Notes: generated from the sequence alone by a model not told the origin. Positions 5,944-13,629 are shown, counted from the first letter of the stretch. The stretch: DNA of 17,015 nucleotides from Gemmataceae bacterium (GCA_020847555.1 JADLBT010000228.1:1-17015), one strand, 5' to 3'. Made by a program: numbers and translations.

Positions 5944-7314
5944 ATGTCACGCCTGCAGCGAGGACTCAACGGGATCAGCCAGGCCGGTCTGAGCCGGCTC
6001 GGCGGGGCGTCCCAGGCCGGCCTGGACCGGCAGTCGAACAAGAGTTTCGAGGAGCTGAAGCGCCTCATCCACAGCAAGCTGGTCGATAAGCTCGACCTGT
6101 CGCGTGTCAGCGACCTGGCCGGGGAGACCCTGCGGCGTGAGATCCGGCTCGTTGTCGAGCGGCTGTGCGACACCGAGAACCCGCTCCTGAACCGGATGGA
6201 GCGCGAGCGCCTGATCGACGAGGTGCTCGACGAAACGTTCGGGTTCGGGCCGCTGGAGATGCTGCTCAAGGATCCGACGATCAGCGACATCCTGATCAAC
6301 GGCCCGCACAAGATCTACGTCGAGCGCCGCGGGAAGCTGGAGAAGACGGATGTCAAGTTCCGGGACAACGACCACCTGCTGCAGATCATCGACCGGATCG
6401 TGTCGAAGGTCGGCCGGCGCGTGGACGAGACGAGCCCGATGGTGGACGCCCGACTGCCGGACGGCAGCCGCGTCAACGCCATCATCCCGCCGCTGGCGCT
6501 GGACGGCCCGAGCATGTCCATCCGCCGGTTCGGGGCGAACCCGCTGAAGCTGGAGGATCTGCTCAACTTCAAGGCGTTCACTCCGGAGATGGCGATGCTC
6601 ATGGAGGCGTGCATCAAGGCGCGCCTGAACATCGTGATCTCCGGCGGCACGGGTTGCGGCAAGACGACCCTGCTGAACACGCTGTCGAGCTTCATCCCGC
6701 ACGACGAGCGCATCGTGACGATCGAGGACGCGGCCGAACTCCAGCTGCAGCAGGACCACATTGTCCGGCTCGAAACCCGGCCGCCGAATATCGAGGGCAA
6801 GGGCCAGGTCAACACGCGCGATCTGGTGCGCAACGCTCTGCGTATGCGGCCGGAACGAATCATCATCGGCGAGTGCCGCGGGGCCGAGGCGCTGGACATG
6901 CTCCAGGCCATGAACACCGGCCACGCCGGGTCGATGACGACGCTGCACGCGAACACGCCGCGCGACGCCCAGGCCCGGCTTGAGACGATGATCATGATGG
7001 CCGGCATGGAGCTGCCGATCAAGGCGATGCGGCAGCAGATCAGCTCGGCCGTGGACGTCATCATCCAGGCGAACCGGCTGCAGGGCGGACCGCGCAAGAT
7101 CACGACCATCACCGAGGTACTGGGGATGGAGCAGGACGTGATCATCATGCAGGACGTGTTCCGCTTCAAGCAGCTGGGCCTCGACCAGAACGGCCGCGCA
7201 TTCGGCCAGTTCGAGGCAACCGGCGTGCGGCCGACGTTCATCGCCCAGCTCGAGGCGTCCGGGATCAAGCTGCCGTCGAACCTGTTCGCCGAGCGCGTGC
7301 TGCTGCGAGACTAG
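5944..7314 (+). CDS. tadA: Tad pilus assembly ATPase TadA/CpaF
   Basis: Hexameric secretion ATPase of the GspE/VirB11 superfamily that drives pilus assembly from the cytoplasmic face; 456 residues. The N-terminal region (about 30-200) holds helices and the N-terminal ATPase domain with [20 protein letters not shown]. The ATPase core follows: Walker [10 protein letters not shown] at 234-242 (Lys240; Cys where Ser or Thr is common), Asp box [10 protein letters not shown], Walker [20 protein letters not shown], and His box [18 protein letters not shown] 5944 has GAGGTAAG at 5931-5938. The TAG stop at 7312-7314 is itself the first three bases of the heptamer array that follows. Its usual partners, TadB and TadC, are the next two genes. 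Confidence 0.97.
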   Translation: MSRLQRGLNGISQAGLSRLGGASQAGLDRQSNKSFEELKRLIHSKLVDKLDLSRVSDLAGETLRREIRLVVERLCDTENPLLNRMERERLIDEVLDETFGFGPLEMLLKDPTISDILINGPHKIYVERRGKLEKTDVKFRDNDHLLQIIDRIVSKVGRRVDETSPMVDARLPDGSRVNAIIPPLALDGPSMSIRRFGANPLKLEDLLNFKAFTPEMAMLMEACIKARLNIVISGGTGCGKTTLLNTLSSFIPHDERIVTIEDAAELQLQQDHIVRLETRPPNIEGKGQVNTRDLVRNALRMRPERIIIGECRGAEALDMLQAMNTGHAGSMTTLHANTPRDAQARLETMIMMAGMELPIKAMRQQISSAVDVIIQANRLQGGPRKITTITEVLGMEQDVIIMQDVFRFKQLGLDQNGRAFGQFEATGVRPTFIAQLEASGIKLPSNLFAERVLLRD

Positions 7315-7450
7315 TGGTTAGTGGTTAGTGGTTAGTGGTTAGTGAGTCGGAAGCACTCCAGGCCATTGGCTACCAGCTGATAACGATCCACTAACCACTA
7401 ACCACTAACCACTAACCACTAACCACTAACCACTAACCACTAACCACTAA
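7312..7450. repeat. Inverted pair of heptanucleotide tandem arrays
   Basis: The left array, 7312-7339, has four exact copies of TAGTGGT plus a partial TAGTG, and begins in the tadA stop codon. The right array, 7388-7450, has nine exact copies of CCACTAA, the reverse complement of the same heptamer in another register. The 44-bp centre is non-repetitive. The arrays can pair in several registers to give a perfect stem of about 30 bp. The right array is bounded by TAACGATC (7381-7388) and TAACGATCG (7448-7456). The repeat stops just before the tadB ribosome-binding site. Copy number is probably unstable; function is unknown. Confidence 0.95.
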
Positions 7451-7472
7451 CGATCGCAAGGACACCTGTGAC

Positions 7473-8432
7473 ATGACTCCCCTGCTAATCTCCTTGCTGG
7501 CCTTTCTCGGCGTCACGGCGGTGGTCGGGTTGGTGATGTTCGTGCTGGCCGACGACGGCAGCAACCGGACGCGCGACCGGCTCGACACGCTGACCGGCAA
7601 GCGCAGGCGCGACGACGGCGCGACGAGTATCCTGCGACAGACGGCGTTCGAGCGGGACAAGCAATCGCTGCTGGAGATGTTCATCCCGCAGCTCCCGAGC
7701 CTGCAGAAGCTGTTCCTGCAGGCCGACTGCAACATCAAGCCGAGTACCCTGTTTGGCGTCGGCATCCTGCTGGCCCTGGTCGGGGCAACCGGAAGCTGGC
7801 TGGCCGGTATCAAGTGGTTCGTGGCGCCGGTGTTCGGGGTGCTGATGTTCCTGGTTCCGTGGGCATGGCTGCTGAACAAGCGGCGGGTGCGGCTCAAGTC
7901 GTTCCAGGCGCAGCTGCCGGACGCGCTGGAGTTGGTCGCCCGGGCGCTGCGGGCCGGCCATAGTCTGGCGGCCGGCCTGCACGTGGTCGGGGAGGAGATG
8001 CCGTCGCCGATCTCCGACGAGTTCAACCGGGTGTACGAGGAGCAGAACCTCGGCATCCCGATCGAGGACGCGCTGAAGTCGATGTGCGAGCGCGTCCCGA
8101 GCCTGGACCTGCGCTTCTTCGTGACGAGCGTCCTGGTCCAGCGACAGACCGGCGGCGACCTGTCGGAGATCCTGGACAAGATCGGCTACGTGGTCCGCGA
8201 GCGGTTCCGCATCCTCGGCCAGGTGCAGGCGCTGACGGCCGAGGGGCGCCTCAGCGGCGTGATCCTGATCGCCCTGCCGTTCGGCCTGTTCCTGATGATG
8301 CTGTACATCAAGCCGGACTACGTCGAGAAGCTGTGGACTCACCCGCTGGGGATCAAGATGAGCGTCTTCGCCCTGATCGCCCAGCTGGTCGGTGCCGTCG
8401 TCATCAAGAAGATCGTGAACATCAAGGTCTGA
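7473..8432 (+). CDS. tadB: Tad pilus inner-membrane platform protein TadB
   Basis: Polytopic membrane protein of 319 residues with a GspF/T2SSF-type domain; with TadC it forms the inner-membrane base on which TadA acts. An N-terminal membrane helix (about 3-25) is followed by a basic cytoplasmic segment, two helices at about 89-130, the cytoplasmic T2SSF helical domain (about 143-255, FQAQLPDALELVARALRAG and later RQTGGDLSEILDKIG), and two C-terminal helices (about 260-283 and 292-315). Length and topology match TadB. ATG 7473 has AAGGA at 7458-7462. The stop TGA at 8430-8432 lies inside a palindrome shared with the tadC spacer. Domain similarity alone could confuse TadB with TadC; order and the N-terminal layout favour TadB. 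Confidence 0.94.
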   Translation: MTPLLISLLAFLGVTAVVGLVMFVLADDGSNRTRDRLDTLTGKRRRDDGATSILRQTAFERDKQSLLEMFIPQLPSLQKLFLQADCNIKPSTLFGVGILLALVGATGSWLAGIKWFVAPVFGVLMFLVPWAWLLNKRRVRLKSFQAQLPDALELVARALRAGHSLAAGLHVVGEEMPSPISDEFNRVYEEQNLGIPIEDALKSMCERVPSLDLRFFVTSVLVQRQTGGDLSEILDKIGYVVRERFRILGQVQALTAEGRLSGVILIALPFGLFLMMLYIKPDYVEKLWTHPLGIKMSVFALIAQLVGAVVIKKIVNIKV

Positions 8433-8457
8433 GTACGCCGTACTCAGTAGTACTCAG
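8429..8457. repeat. Palindrome and duplicated 8-mer across the tadB stop
   Basis: CTGAGTAC (8429-8436, containing the TGA stop) is inverted as GTACTCAG at 8440-8447 and again at 8450-8457. The 3-base loop makes a tight hairpin in either the first arrangement or a 13-base-loop alternative. A 7-base periodicity of the form NNNNGTA is visible over 8429-8449. It occupies most of the 46-bp tadB-tadC spacer, ending before the ribosome-binding site AGAGGA at 8465-8470. Confidence 0.8.
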
Positions 8458-8478
8458 TGCCCCGAAGAGGATGCAACC

Positions 8479-9432
8479 GTGCCATACGCCTTCATCGCCG
8501 TGACCGCGCTGATCCCCCTGCTGGTGTTCCTGGGCATTGTCCTGGGCATCTGGAGCGTGCTGTCGATGATCTCGTCGCGCAACAGCAAGGCGCTGGACCG
8601 GCTGGCGCGGCTGAGCCGGCCGCGATCGCTGGCGGACATCGAGGATCCGAAGACGGCCCGGGGGAACGAGCGGTTCGCCGGACTGCTGGAGACGGCCAAG
8701 GCCATCTCCGCCCCGCTGATGCCGCAGAGCGAGCTGGAACAGAACGCCCTCAAGACGAAGCTGGCCAACGCCGGGTTTCGCAGCGACGCCGCAACGATGG
8801 TCTACTCCGGCGTCCGCTTCGCGTCCCTGGTGCTGTTCTTCCTCGGCTCGGCGATCATCTTTCTGCCGGGGCGTTCGTTCGGGTGGGACAGCCTGCAGTG
8901 GGTGGTGATCTTCACCGGGATCGGCTTCTACCTGCCGAGCATCGTGCTGTGGTGGCTGCGCCGCAAGCGGCAGGAGCAGATCTTCCTGTCCCTGCCGGAC
9001 GCCCTCGACCTGCTGGTCGTGTGCGTCGAGAGCGGCCTCGGGCTGGACGCGGCCATGCGGAAGGTGTGCGACGAGATGAGCGAACACGCCAAGGTCATCT
9101 GCGAGGAGTTCTCGCTGGCGAACTTTCAGCTGCAGATGGGACGGCCGCGCCGTGAGGTGCTGCACGACCTGGGCGTGCGGACGGGGGTGGACGACGTGCG
9201 GAGCCTGGCGGCCATCCTGATCCAGGCGGACCGCTTCGGGTCGAGCATCGCCCAGGCGCTGCGGGTGCAGTCGGACTCGATGCGTACCCGGCGCAAGCAG
9301 ATCGCCGAGGAGAAGGCGGCCAAGACGGCGGTGCAGCTGCTGTTCCCGCTGATCCTGTTCATCTTCCCGGGGATTTTCGTGGTCCTCGTGGGGCCGGCGG
9401 CGATCAATATCGCGGAGACGATGTTCAAGTAA
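8479..9432 (+). CDS. tadC: Tad pilus inner-membrane platform protein TadC
   Basis: A 317-residue GspF/T2SSF-type membrane protein, paralogue of TadB and its partner. Helices lie at about 8-30, 112-135, 138-158 and 284-308. The T2SSF domain is at about 168-275 and starts LPDALDLLVVCVESGLGL, a TadC-typical motif, with ILIQADRFGSSIAQALR near its end. The start is a GTG at 8479, spaced eight bases after AGAGGA; the ATG at 8471 is out of frame and overlaps that ribosome-binding site. The C-terminus PGIFVVLVGPAAI is typical of TadC. A heptamer-repeat spacer follows the stop. Confidence 0.94.
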   Translation: MPYAFIAVTALIPLLVFLGIVLGIWSVLSMISSRNSKALDRLARLSRPRSLADIEDPKTARGNERFAGLLETAKAISAPLMPQSELEQNALKTKLANAGFRSDAATMVYSGVRFASLVLFFLGSAIIFLPGRSFGWDSLQWVVIFTGIGFYLPSIVLWWLRRKRQEQIFLSLPDALDLLVVCVESGLGLDAAMRKVCDEMSEHAKVICEEFSLANFQLQMGRPRREVLHDLGVRTGVDDVRSLAAILIQADRFGSSIAQALRVQSDSMRTRRKQIAEEKAAKTAVQLLFPLILFIFPGIFVVLVGPAAINIAETMFK

Positions 9433-9440
9433 CGGAGGGG

Positions 9441-9570
9441 CGGTCGGCGGTCGGCGGTCGGCGAAGACGCGGGCCGGGATTGCAGGCCACTCCCATAAAC
9501 GGACCGGCGATCGACAGCCAGCCGGCGGGGTCAGCAAAGCCGCTGACCGCCGACCACTGACCGCCGATCG
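9441..9570. repeat. Second inverted heptamer array, tadC-lipoprotein spacer
   Basis: Three exact CGGTCGG units at 9441-9461 begin eight bases after the tadC stop. Four heptads on the opposite strand lie at 9543-9570 (on the bottom strand CGATCGG, CGGTCAG, TGGTCGG, CGGTCAG). Together with TGGTTAG from the tadA-tadB spacer these fit YGGTYRG, apart from one A in CGATCGG. The central 81 bp are non-repetitive apart from GGTCAGC (9529-9535) pairing with GCTGACC (9542-9548). The array ends just before the next ribosome-binding site (GGAGGAGA near 9575). Confidence 0.8.
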
Positions 9571-9589
9571 CTCCTGGAGGAGAGAGCGG

Positions 9590-10195
9590 ATGAATGGATT
9601 CATCATGCGCGTGGTGACGGCGGCTTGCCTTGGGACCGGCCTGGCCGCCCTCGGGGGGTGCAAGCTGTACGACAACTTCGTCGATCCTTGCTACCCGGAG
9701 CGGTACAACGCGATGTCCCGGCAGGCGGTCGTGACGCCGTTCGCCACCCAGGCGGCCAACGGCCACGTCCTGGACCAGACGGTGTGGGCGTACTTCTTCG
9801 AGCCGGGCACCGACAAGCTGACGCTGGCCGGGCAGATCTACCTGTCCCACCTGGCCCGCAAGCGGCCGCACCCCGACCCGAAGCTGTGGGTGCAGACGGC
9901 CGGCGTGACGGAACTGCCGTTCGACCAGGCCGCCCCGGACAAGCTGATCAACGCGCGGCACGACCTGGACGGTCGGCGCGTGCAGGTCGTCGAGCGGTTC
10001 CTGCAGGCCCACACCGCCGACCGCCCGGTCGCGTGGGAGGTGGCCATCCACGACCCGCCGACGGCCGGGATACACTCCCAGCCGATGCAGACGTCGATCA
10101 TGCAGAACTACGCCACGTCGATGGGCACGCTACCGATGCAGGGCAGCGGCCCCGGCATGACCTCGGGCGGTCCGACTGGCCCGGCCCCGCGGTAA
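9590..10195 (+). CDS. Tad-locus lipoprotein, possible CpaD/RcpB analogue
   Basis: A 201-residue predicted lipoprotein: the signal sequence ends in a lipobox LGGC with Cys24. Residues 60-140 (YFFEPGTDKLTLAGQIYL, later LDGRRVQVVERFLQAH) have the beta-helix-beta-helix spacing of OmpA-like or CpaD-like folds: an F-x-P-G-T-x-x-L-T start, a long helix, a short strand, then a helix ending the domain. The last 45 residues are Met/Gly/Pro-rich and probably disordered. By position and type it may do the job of CpaD/RcpB, the lipoprotein that helps the secretin, since no other candidate is seen; this is inference from pattern, not a recognised family hit. The start has GGAGGAGA spaced about eight bases upstream. 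Confidence 0.75.
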   Translation: MNGFIMRVVTAACLGTGLAALGGCKLYDNFVDPCYPERYNAMSRQAVVTPFATQAANGHVLDQTVWAYFFEPGTDKLTLAGQIYLSHLARKRPHPDPKLWVQTAGVTELPFDQAAPDKLINARHDLDGRRVQVVERFLQAHTADRPVAWEVAIHDPPTAGIHSQPMQTSIMQNYATSMGTLPMQGSGPGMTSGGPTGPAPR

Positions 10196-10201
10196 GGGTG
10201 T

Positions 10202-10245
10202 GAAACCGCCTCCCCCTCCCCCCTGAGGGGAGGGGGTTCGGTTTC
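10202..10245 (+). terminator. Strong two-part stem-loop after the lipoprotein gene
   Basis: GAAACCG (10202-10208) pairs with CGGTTTC (10239-10245), and CCCCCTCCCC (10212-10221) pairs with GGGGAGGGGG (10227-10236), leaving a 5-base loop and a small internal loop. It starts six bases after the stop codon. There is no T tract. Its core matches the hairpin at 2394-2428, so it belongs to the same intergenic repeat type. Confidence 0.5.
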
Positions 10246-10268
10246 GCTCGCAACCTGGACGAACAACC

Positions 10269-10526
10269 ATGAACGACCAACGACCGACACGTTTCCCGGC
10301 CTGGGCCTTGGTGCTGGCGGTCTTCCTGCTGGCGACCCCGCCCTGTCCTGCCCCGGCGGCCGGCGCTGCCCAGGCTCTCGGTCCGGCGCCCGCCGCGGCG
10401 CCGGCGGTGCGGGCAGCCGTTCCTGTCGGCTGGAACGCCATCCTGGCCGACAAGGAACGCCTGATTCAGGTGGCGGCGGTCATCGCGGCCATCGCCATCT
10501 TCCTGCTGACGCGCTCGACGAAATAA
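10269..10526 (+). CDS. Small predicted membrane protein of the Tad locus
   Basis: An 85-residue protein of no recognised family. Residues 12-25 are hydrophobic (WALVLAVFLLATPP) after a short charged N-terminus and could be a signal peptide or anchor. An Ala/Pro-rich linker follows (about 27-55), then a C-terminal membrane helix (QVAAVIAAIAIFLLTR) ending in a few polar residues. The topology suits a small inner-membrane accessory subunit. It lies 73 bp after the lipoprotein gene and 83 bp before the AAA+ gene on the same strand, so it is probably cotranscribed. No good ribosome-binding site is seen before ATG 10269, which lowers confidence; composition matches its neighbours. Confidence 0.6.
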   Translation: MNDQRPTRFPAWALVLAVFLLATPPCPAPAAGAAQALGPAPAAAPAVRAAVPVGWNAILADKERLIQVAAVIAAIAIFLLTRSTK

Positions 10527-10609
10527 CGCGCCCCCTCACACCGGGGTGCCCAACCGGCGGCCCACGCCGCGCCGCTCACACGGTAACCACCAGGGACTCA
10601 CAACACGCC

Positions 10610-11959
10610 ATGCAGTACGCGAACCGAGCCACGGGGATGGAGTGGGACGGAGTGGGGATGCCCGAGGCGCCCGGCGCCCCGGAGACGCTGGCCGAGGCCG
10701 GCCTGACCCTGCCGTTCCTGAGCGACCTGATCCTGCGCACCGTCTACACGCGCGGGGCGATGCTGGGCCTGGACCTGGCGCGCTTCGTCTGCCTGCCGTT
10801 CAAGGTGATCGAGGAAGCCCTCCGCTTCCTCAAGGACGAGAAGTGCCTGGAGGTAACCGGCGGGGAGTTGATCGGCCGTGTCAGCTATCGGTTCAACCTG
10901 ACGGAACTCGGCCGTAAGCGAGCGATGGAGGCGATGAAGCAGTGCGCCTACGTCGGCCCGGCTCCGGTCCCACTGGAAGACTACATCGAGCAGACGTACC
11001 GCCAGGCGGTCACCGGCATCAACTGCGCCCCGGAGCCGCTGCGGGCCGCGTTCGCCCACCTGGTCATCCCCGAGGCGCTGTTCGGCGCCCTCGGCCCGGC
11101 CATCGTCAGCGGCAAGAGCGTCTTCATCTACGGCCCGCCCGGCAACGGCAAGACAGCCATCGCCCGGTCGATCGGCGACTTCATGAACAATGCCGGCGGC
11201 GAGATCTACGTTCCGCACGCCTTCCTCGCCGAGAACAGCATTATCACCGTCTACGACAAGGCGGTTCACCAGACCGTCGATACCGACCCGAACGACCGGC
11301 TGGAGGACAACGAGGCGACCATTCGCCGGCTGCTTAACACCGGGACCGTCGATCCGCGCTGGGTACGCATCCGCCGGCCGGTGATCGTGACGGGCGGCGA
11401 ACTGGCGCTGGAGATGCTCGACCTGCGCTACAACGCGACGGCGAACTACTACCAGGCCCCGCTCCACATCAAGGCGAACGGCGGCATCTTCCTGATCGAC
11501 GACTTCGGCCGCCAGCTATGCACCCCCAAGGAACTGCTCAACCGCTGGATCCTGCCGCTAGAGGACCGCCACGACTTCCTGACGGTGATCTCCGGCAAGA
11601 AGTTCGAGGTGCCGTTCGAGCAGCTGATCATCTTCTCCACCAACCTCGACCCGAAAGACCTGGTTGATGACGCCTTCATGCGCCGCATCCGCCACAAGGT
11701 GGAGATCCAGGCGCCGGTGCGCGAGGTGTACGAGCGGATCTTCAACGGGGTGGCGAAGCGCCTCGGCGTCAATCCGTGCCCGGCCGCGGTCGAGTACCTG
11801 TACGAGCGTTACTACACCCGCGGCCGGTGTCCGCGCGCGAGCGACTGCCGAGATCTGCTGGAGATCGTCCAGTCGATTTGCCGATTTCGTAGACAACCCG
11901 TCCAACTCACGCGCGAACTCATGGCCGAGGCGGCAGCCACGTTCATTTGCGAATTCTAG
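10610..11959 (+). CDS. Winged-helix AAA+ ATPase of the Tad locus
   Basis: A 449-residue cytoplasmic ATPase. Residues 30-112 look like a winged-helix domain (LSDLILRTVYTRGAM, then YRFNLTELGRKRAMEAM). The AAA+ core follows: Walker A GPPGNGKTA at 175-183 (Lys181), Walker B GIFLIDDFGRQ with Asp297-Asp298 in place of the usual Asp-Glu, sensor-1 Asn in LIIFSTNLDPKD, and an arginine-rich DAFMRRIRHKVEI. A C-terminal helical lid contains TRGRCPRASDCRDLLE. It resembles MoxR-like or chaperone-type AAA+ proteins more than secretion ATPases. Its place between tadC and the tadD-like gene suggests remodelling of pilus components or a regulatory role; neither is shown. ATG 10610 is the longest start; ATG 10658, preceded by GGAG, is an alternative. 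Confidence 0.85.
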   Translation: MQYANRATGMEWDGVGMPEAPGAPETLAEAGLTLPFLSDLILRTVYTRGAMLGLDLARFVCLPFKVIEEALRFLKDEKCLEVTGGELIGRVSYRFNLTELGRKRAMEAMKQCAYVGPAPVPLEDYIEQTYRQAVTGINCAPEPLRAAFAHLVIPEALFGALGPAIVSGKSVFIYGPPGNGKTAIARSIGDFMNNAGGEIYVPHAFLAENSIITVYDKAVHQTVDTDPNDRLEDNEATIRRLLNTGTVDPRWVRIRRPVIVTGGELALEMLDLRYNATANYYQAPLHIKANGGIFLIDDFGRQLCTPKELLNRWILPLEDRHDFLTVISGKKFEVPFEQLIIFSTNLDPKDLVDDAFMRRIRHKVEIQAPVREVYERIFNGVAKRLGVNPCPAAVEYLYERYYTRGRCPRASDCRDLLEIVQSICRFRRQPVQLTRELMAEAAATFICEF

Positions 11960-11962
11960 GCG

Positions 11963-12010
11963 CAGTGGTTCGCGGGCTCCGGGCTGGTCGAATGGCCTCT
12001 GCGACCACTG
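11963..12010. repeat. Imperfect inverted repeat in the AAA+-TPR spacer
   Basis: CAGTGGTTCGC (11963-11973) and GCGACCACTG (12001-12010) pair with a single bulged T. The repeat begins four bases after the AAA+ stop and ends at the ribosome-binding site of the next gene, the same placement as the heptamer arrays. TGGTTCG and TGGTCGA units are close to YGGTYRG, so it may be a degraded member; this is weak. Confidence 0.45.
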
Positions 12011-12023
12011 AAAGGGGGCGACA

Positions 12024-12818
12024 ATGGATTGTCACCGATCCGCGCTGGCGGCGCTGTTCCTGGCGGGAGCGTGCGCGGGATGCGTCACGCAGCCGGGGGT
12101 GCCGGGGGGGTCTGCGGAATACCTGACGTCGATGGCGTCGCCGAAGTCCGCGCCGCCCCGGGGGAACGGTAAGCCGAGCGCGGCCCTCCACGTCGCCGTT
12201 GGCAAGCTGTGCGAGAACGGCGCCCTGCCGGACCAGCCGTCCGTCTCGGACGCACAGAGGCAGCAGCAGCTGGACCGGGCACGCCAGGCATACCAGAAGG
12301 CGATCGAGATCGACCCCAGGCACGCGGATGCGTACCTGGCCCTCGCCAACCACTTCGCGATCCGGGACGACCACAGGCGGGCCGTGGCGGCCTACCATCA
12401 GGGGCTGGAGAAGCTGCCGAAGGAGCCGGCCCTGTGGTTTCACCTGGGCATTTGCCACTGTCGGCGGAAGGAATGGCAGCCGGCCCTGGACGGGCTGAAG
12501 AAGGCGCACGAACTCGATCCGGAAAACCGCGAGTACGGCACCCAGTACGGCCTGTGCCTGGCCCGGATCGGCCGGTTCGAGGAGGGCGAGGCGGTCCTGA
12601 CCCGGGTGCAGGGCGAGAGCCGAGCCCACTACAACCTGGCACGGATGGCCGACCACCTGAAGCAACCGGAGTTGGCGAAGCAGCACCTGCGGCAGGTGCT
12701 GCAGACGAAGCCCGACCACCGCCAGGCTCAGGAGATGCTGGCGCGGCTGGAAACGCCGACTCCGAACGAACCGCAGAACAACATTGCCACCGTCGGCTTC
12801 AAGACCGCCGAGCAGTGA
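12024..12818 (+). CDS. TPR lipoprotein, TadD-like
   Basis: A 264-residue protein with an N-terminal export signal and probable lipidation Cys20 (preceded by Ala-Gly; the -3 position is Cys, so the lipobox is not ideal). After a low-complexity linker, residues 75-245 contain about four to five tetratricopeptide repeats, for example ARQAYQKAIEIDPRHADAYL, VAAYHQGLEKLPKEPALWF and LDGLKKAHELDPENREYG. TadD in other Tad systems is a TPR lipoprotein needed for pilus assembly, and this is the matching gene by domain and position at the end of the cluster; sequence identity to TadD is not claimed. The ribosome-binding region GAAAGGGGG is at 12010-12018. Confidence 0.82.
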   Translation: MDCHRSALAALFLAGACAGCVTQPGVPGGSAEYLTSMASPKSAPPRGNGKPSAALHVAVGKLCENGALPDQPSVSDAQRQQQLDRARQAYQKAIEIDPRHADAYLALANHFAIRDDHRRAVAAYHQGLEKLPKEPALWFHLGICHCRRKEWQPALDGLKKAHELDPENREYGTQYGLCLARIGRFEEGEAVLTRVQGESRAHYNLARMADHLKQPELAKQHLRQVLQTKPDHRQAQEMLARLETPTPNEPQNNIATVGFKTAEQ

Positions 12819-12861
12819 GAGACGGGACGCTTCACCCGGGCATGCCGGCGCACGCCCCTGG

Positions 12862-12880
12862 CGGGCAGCCGGTCTGCCCG
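12862..12880. terminator. Possible bidirectional terminator between convergent genes
   Basis: CGGGCAG (12862-12868) pairs perfectly with CTGCCCG (12874-12880) over a 5-base loop. It lies between the TPR gene stop and the stop of the convergent gene on the - strand, where a shared terminator would be expected. No T tract is present on either strand. Confidence 0.35.
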
Positions 12881-12884
12881 GCCG

Positions 12885-13454
12885 TCAACGGGGTGGTGAA
12901 ACGTGGCCCACGCGGCGGCGCAGCTTGTCGCGCAGGCGCACCACCCCGCGCAGCACGCGACCGGCAATCGGGTAATCGTAGACGAGCAACTCGGGATCGG
13001 GCGTGGCGGGTAACTCGGTGACCGCCGGTTCGAGGATCTGCCAGGCCTTGCGGAAGCCGTCGTCGCTGCACGGACGCCCAACGGTGCGGCGGCCCGCCTG
13101 GCGCTCGCGGCACAGCAGCGCCTGCTTGTACAGGACTACCGCCCGGCGGTACTGCGGCTGGATGCGGAACGACTGAAAGAAGGCGTCGTAGAACCAGGGG
13201 ATGGCGGTGGGGCCGAGTTTCGGCAGCGCCACCCGGATGGTCGCCTGCCCTTCCTCGGCGCAGCGCATCGCGTCCTCGACATCCCCCCGCGCGTAGGCAC
13301 GCTCCGCTCGCTCCAGGGCGTCGTGGATCTCCCGAAGGTACTCCGGGGGTGTAATAATCAGGTCCGTGGCGGTGACGGCCTCGGAGCGATCGACCGGCTG
13401 TTCGCCCAGGACGCTCGGGTCGTGGGCGTTGGGGCTGTCCGGCGAGGAGGACAT
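12885..13454 (-). CDS. Unrecognised protein, 189 residues
   Basis: No family was recognised. The first 35 residues are polar and probably disordered (MSSSPDSPNAHDPSVLGEQP). Residues 45-75 form a charged helical pair (EIHDALERAERAYARGDVED, then AMRCAEEG) resembling a single TPR-type hairpin. The middle has WFYDAFFQSFRIQPQYRRAV and the last 25 residues are strongly basic (RGVVRLRDKLRRRVGHV). No signal peptide or membrane helix is seen. The start at 13454 is chosen because CGGAG precedes it at suitable spacing; an in-frame extension to 13637 is Ser/Gly/Pro-rich and unlike protein. It faces the Tad cluster, so it is probably a separate transcription unit. Codon use matches its neighbours. Confidence 0.7.
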   Translation of the reverse strand: MSSSPDSPNAHDPSVLGEQPVDRSEAVTATDLIITPPEYLREIHDALERAERAYARGDVEDAMRCAEEGQATIRVALPKLGPTAIPWFYDAFFQSFRIQPQYRRAVVLYKQALLCRERQAGRRTVGRPCSDDGFRKAWQILEPAVTELPATPDPELLVYDYPIAGRVLRGVVRLRDKLRRRVGHVSPPR

Positions 13455-13629
13455 GGCGACACTGCTCCGTGACGCATGACTGACGGCGGCGCTCGAGGAG
13501 GAACCCTGGGGGAGCGCCGTCAGTTGTGGACCCGCTGGGTGTGGCCCGAGAGCCTCGCCCGTCGGTGGGGAGGCGCCCTTTTCTGTTCTACCACAATCCT
13601 GCACTATTGTCGCGCCGTTCGGAAGGCAG

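Noticed and set aside
6643..6669. TadA Walker A motif with Cys (GGTGCGKTT) as a loss-of-function sign
   Set aside because: The essential Lys and Thr are intact; a small residue at that position varies naturally, so the ATPase is expected to be active.
7312..7450. CRISPR-like array
   Set aside because: Repeat units are 7 bp with no spacers, occur in inverted orientation, and there are no cas genes.
8422..9675. Open frame of 417 codons on the - strand opposite tadC
   Set aside because: TadC on the + strand has matching domain, start and neighbours; the antisense product is low-complexity and His/Gln/Arg-rich.
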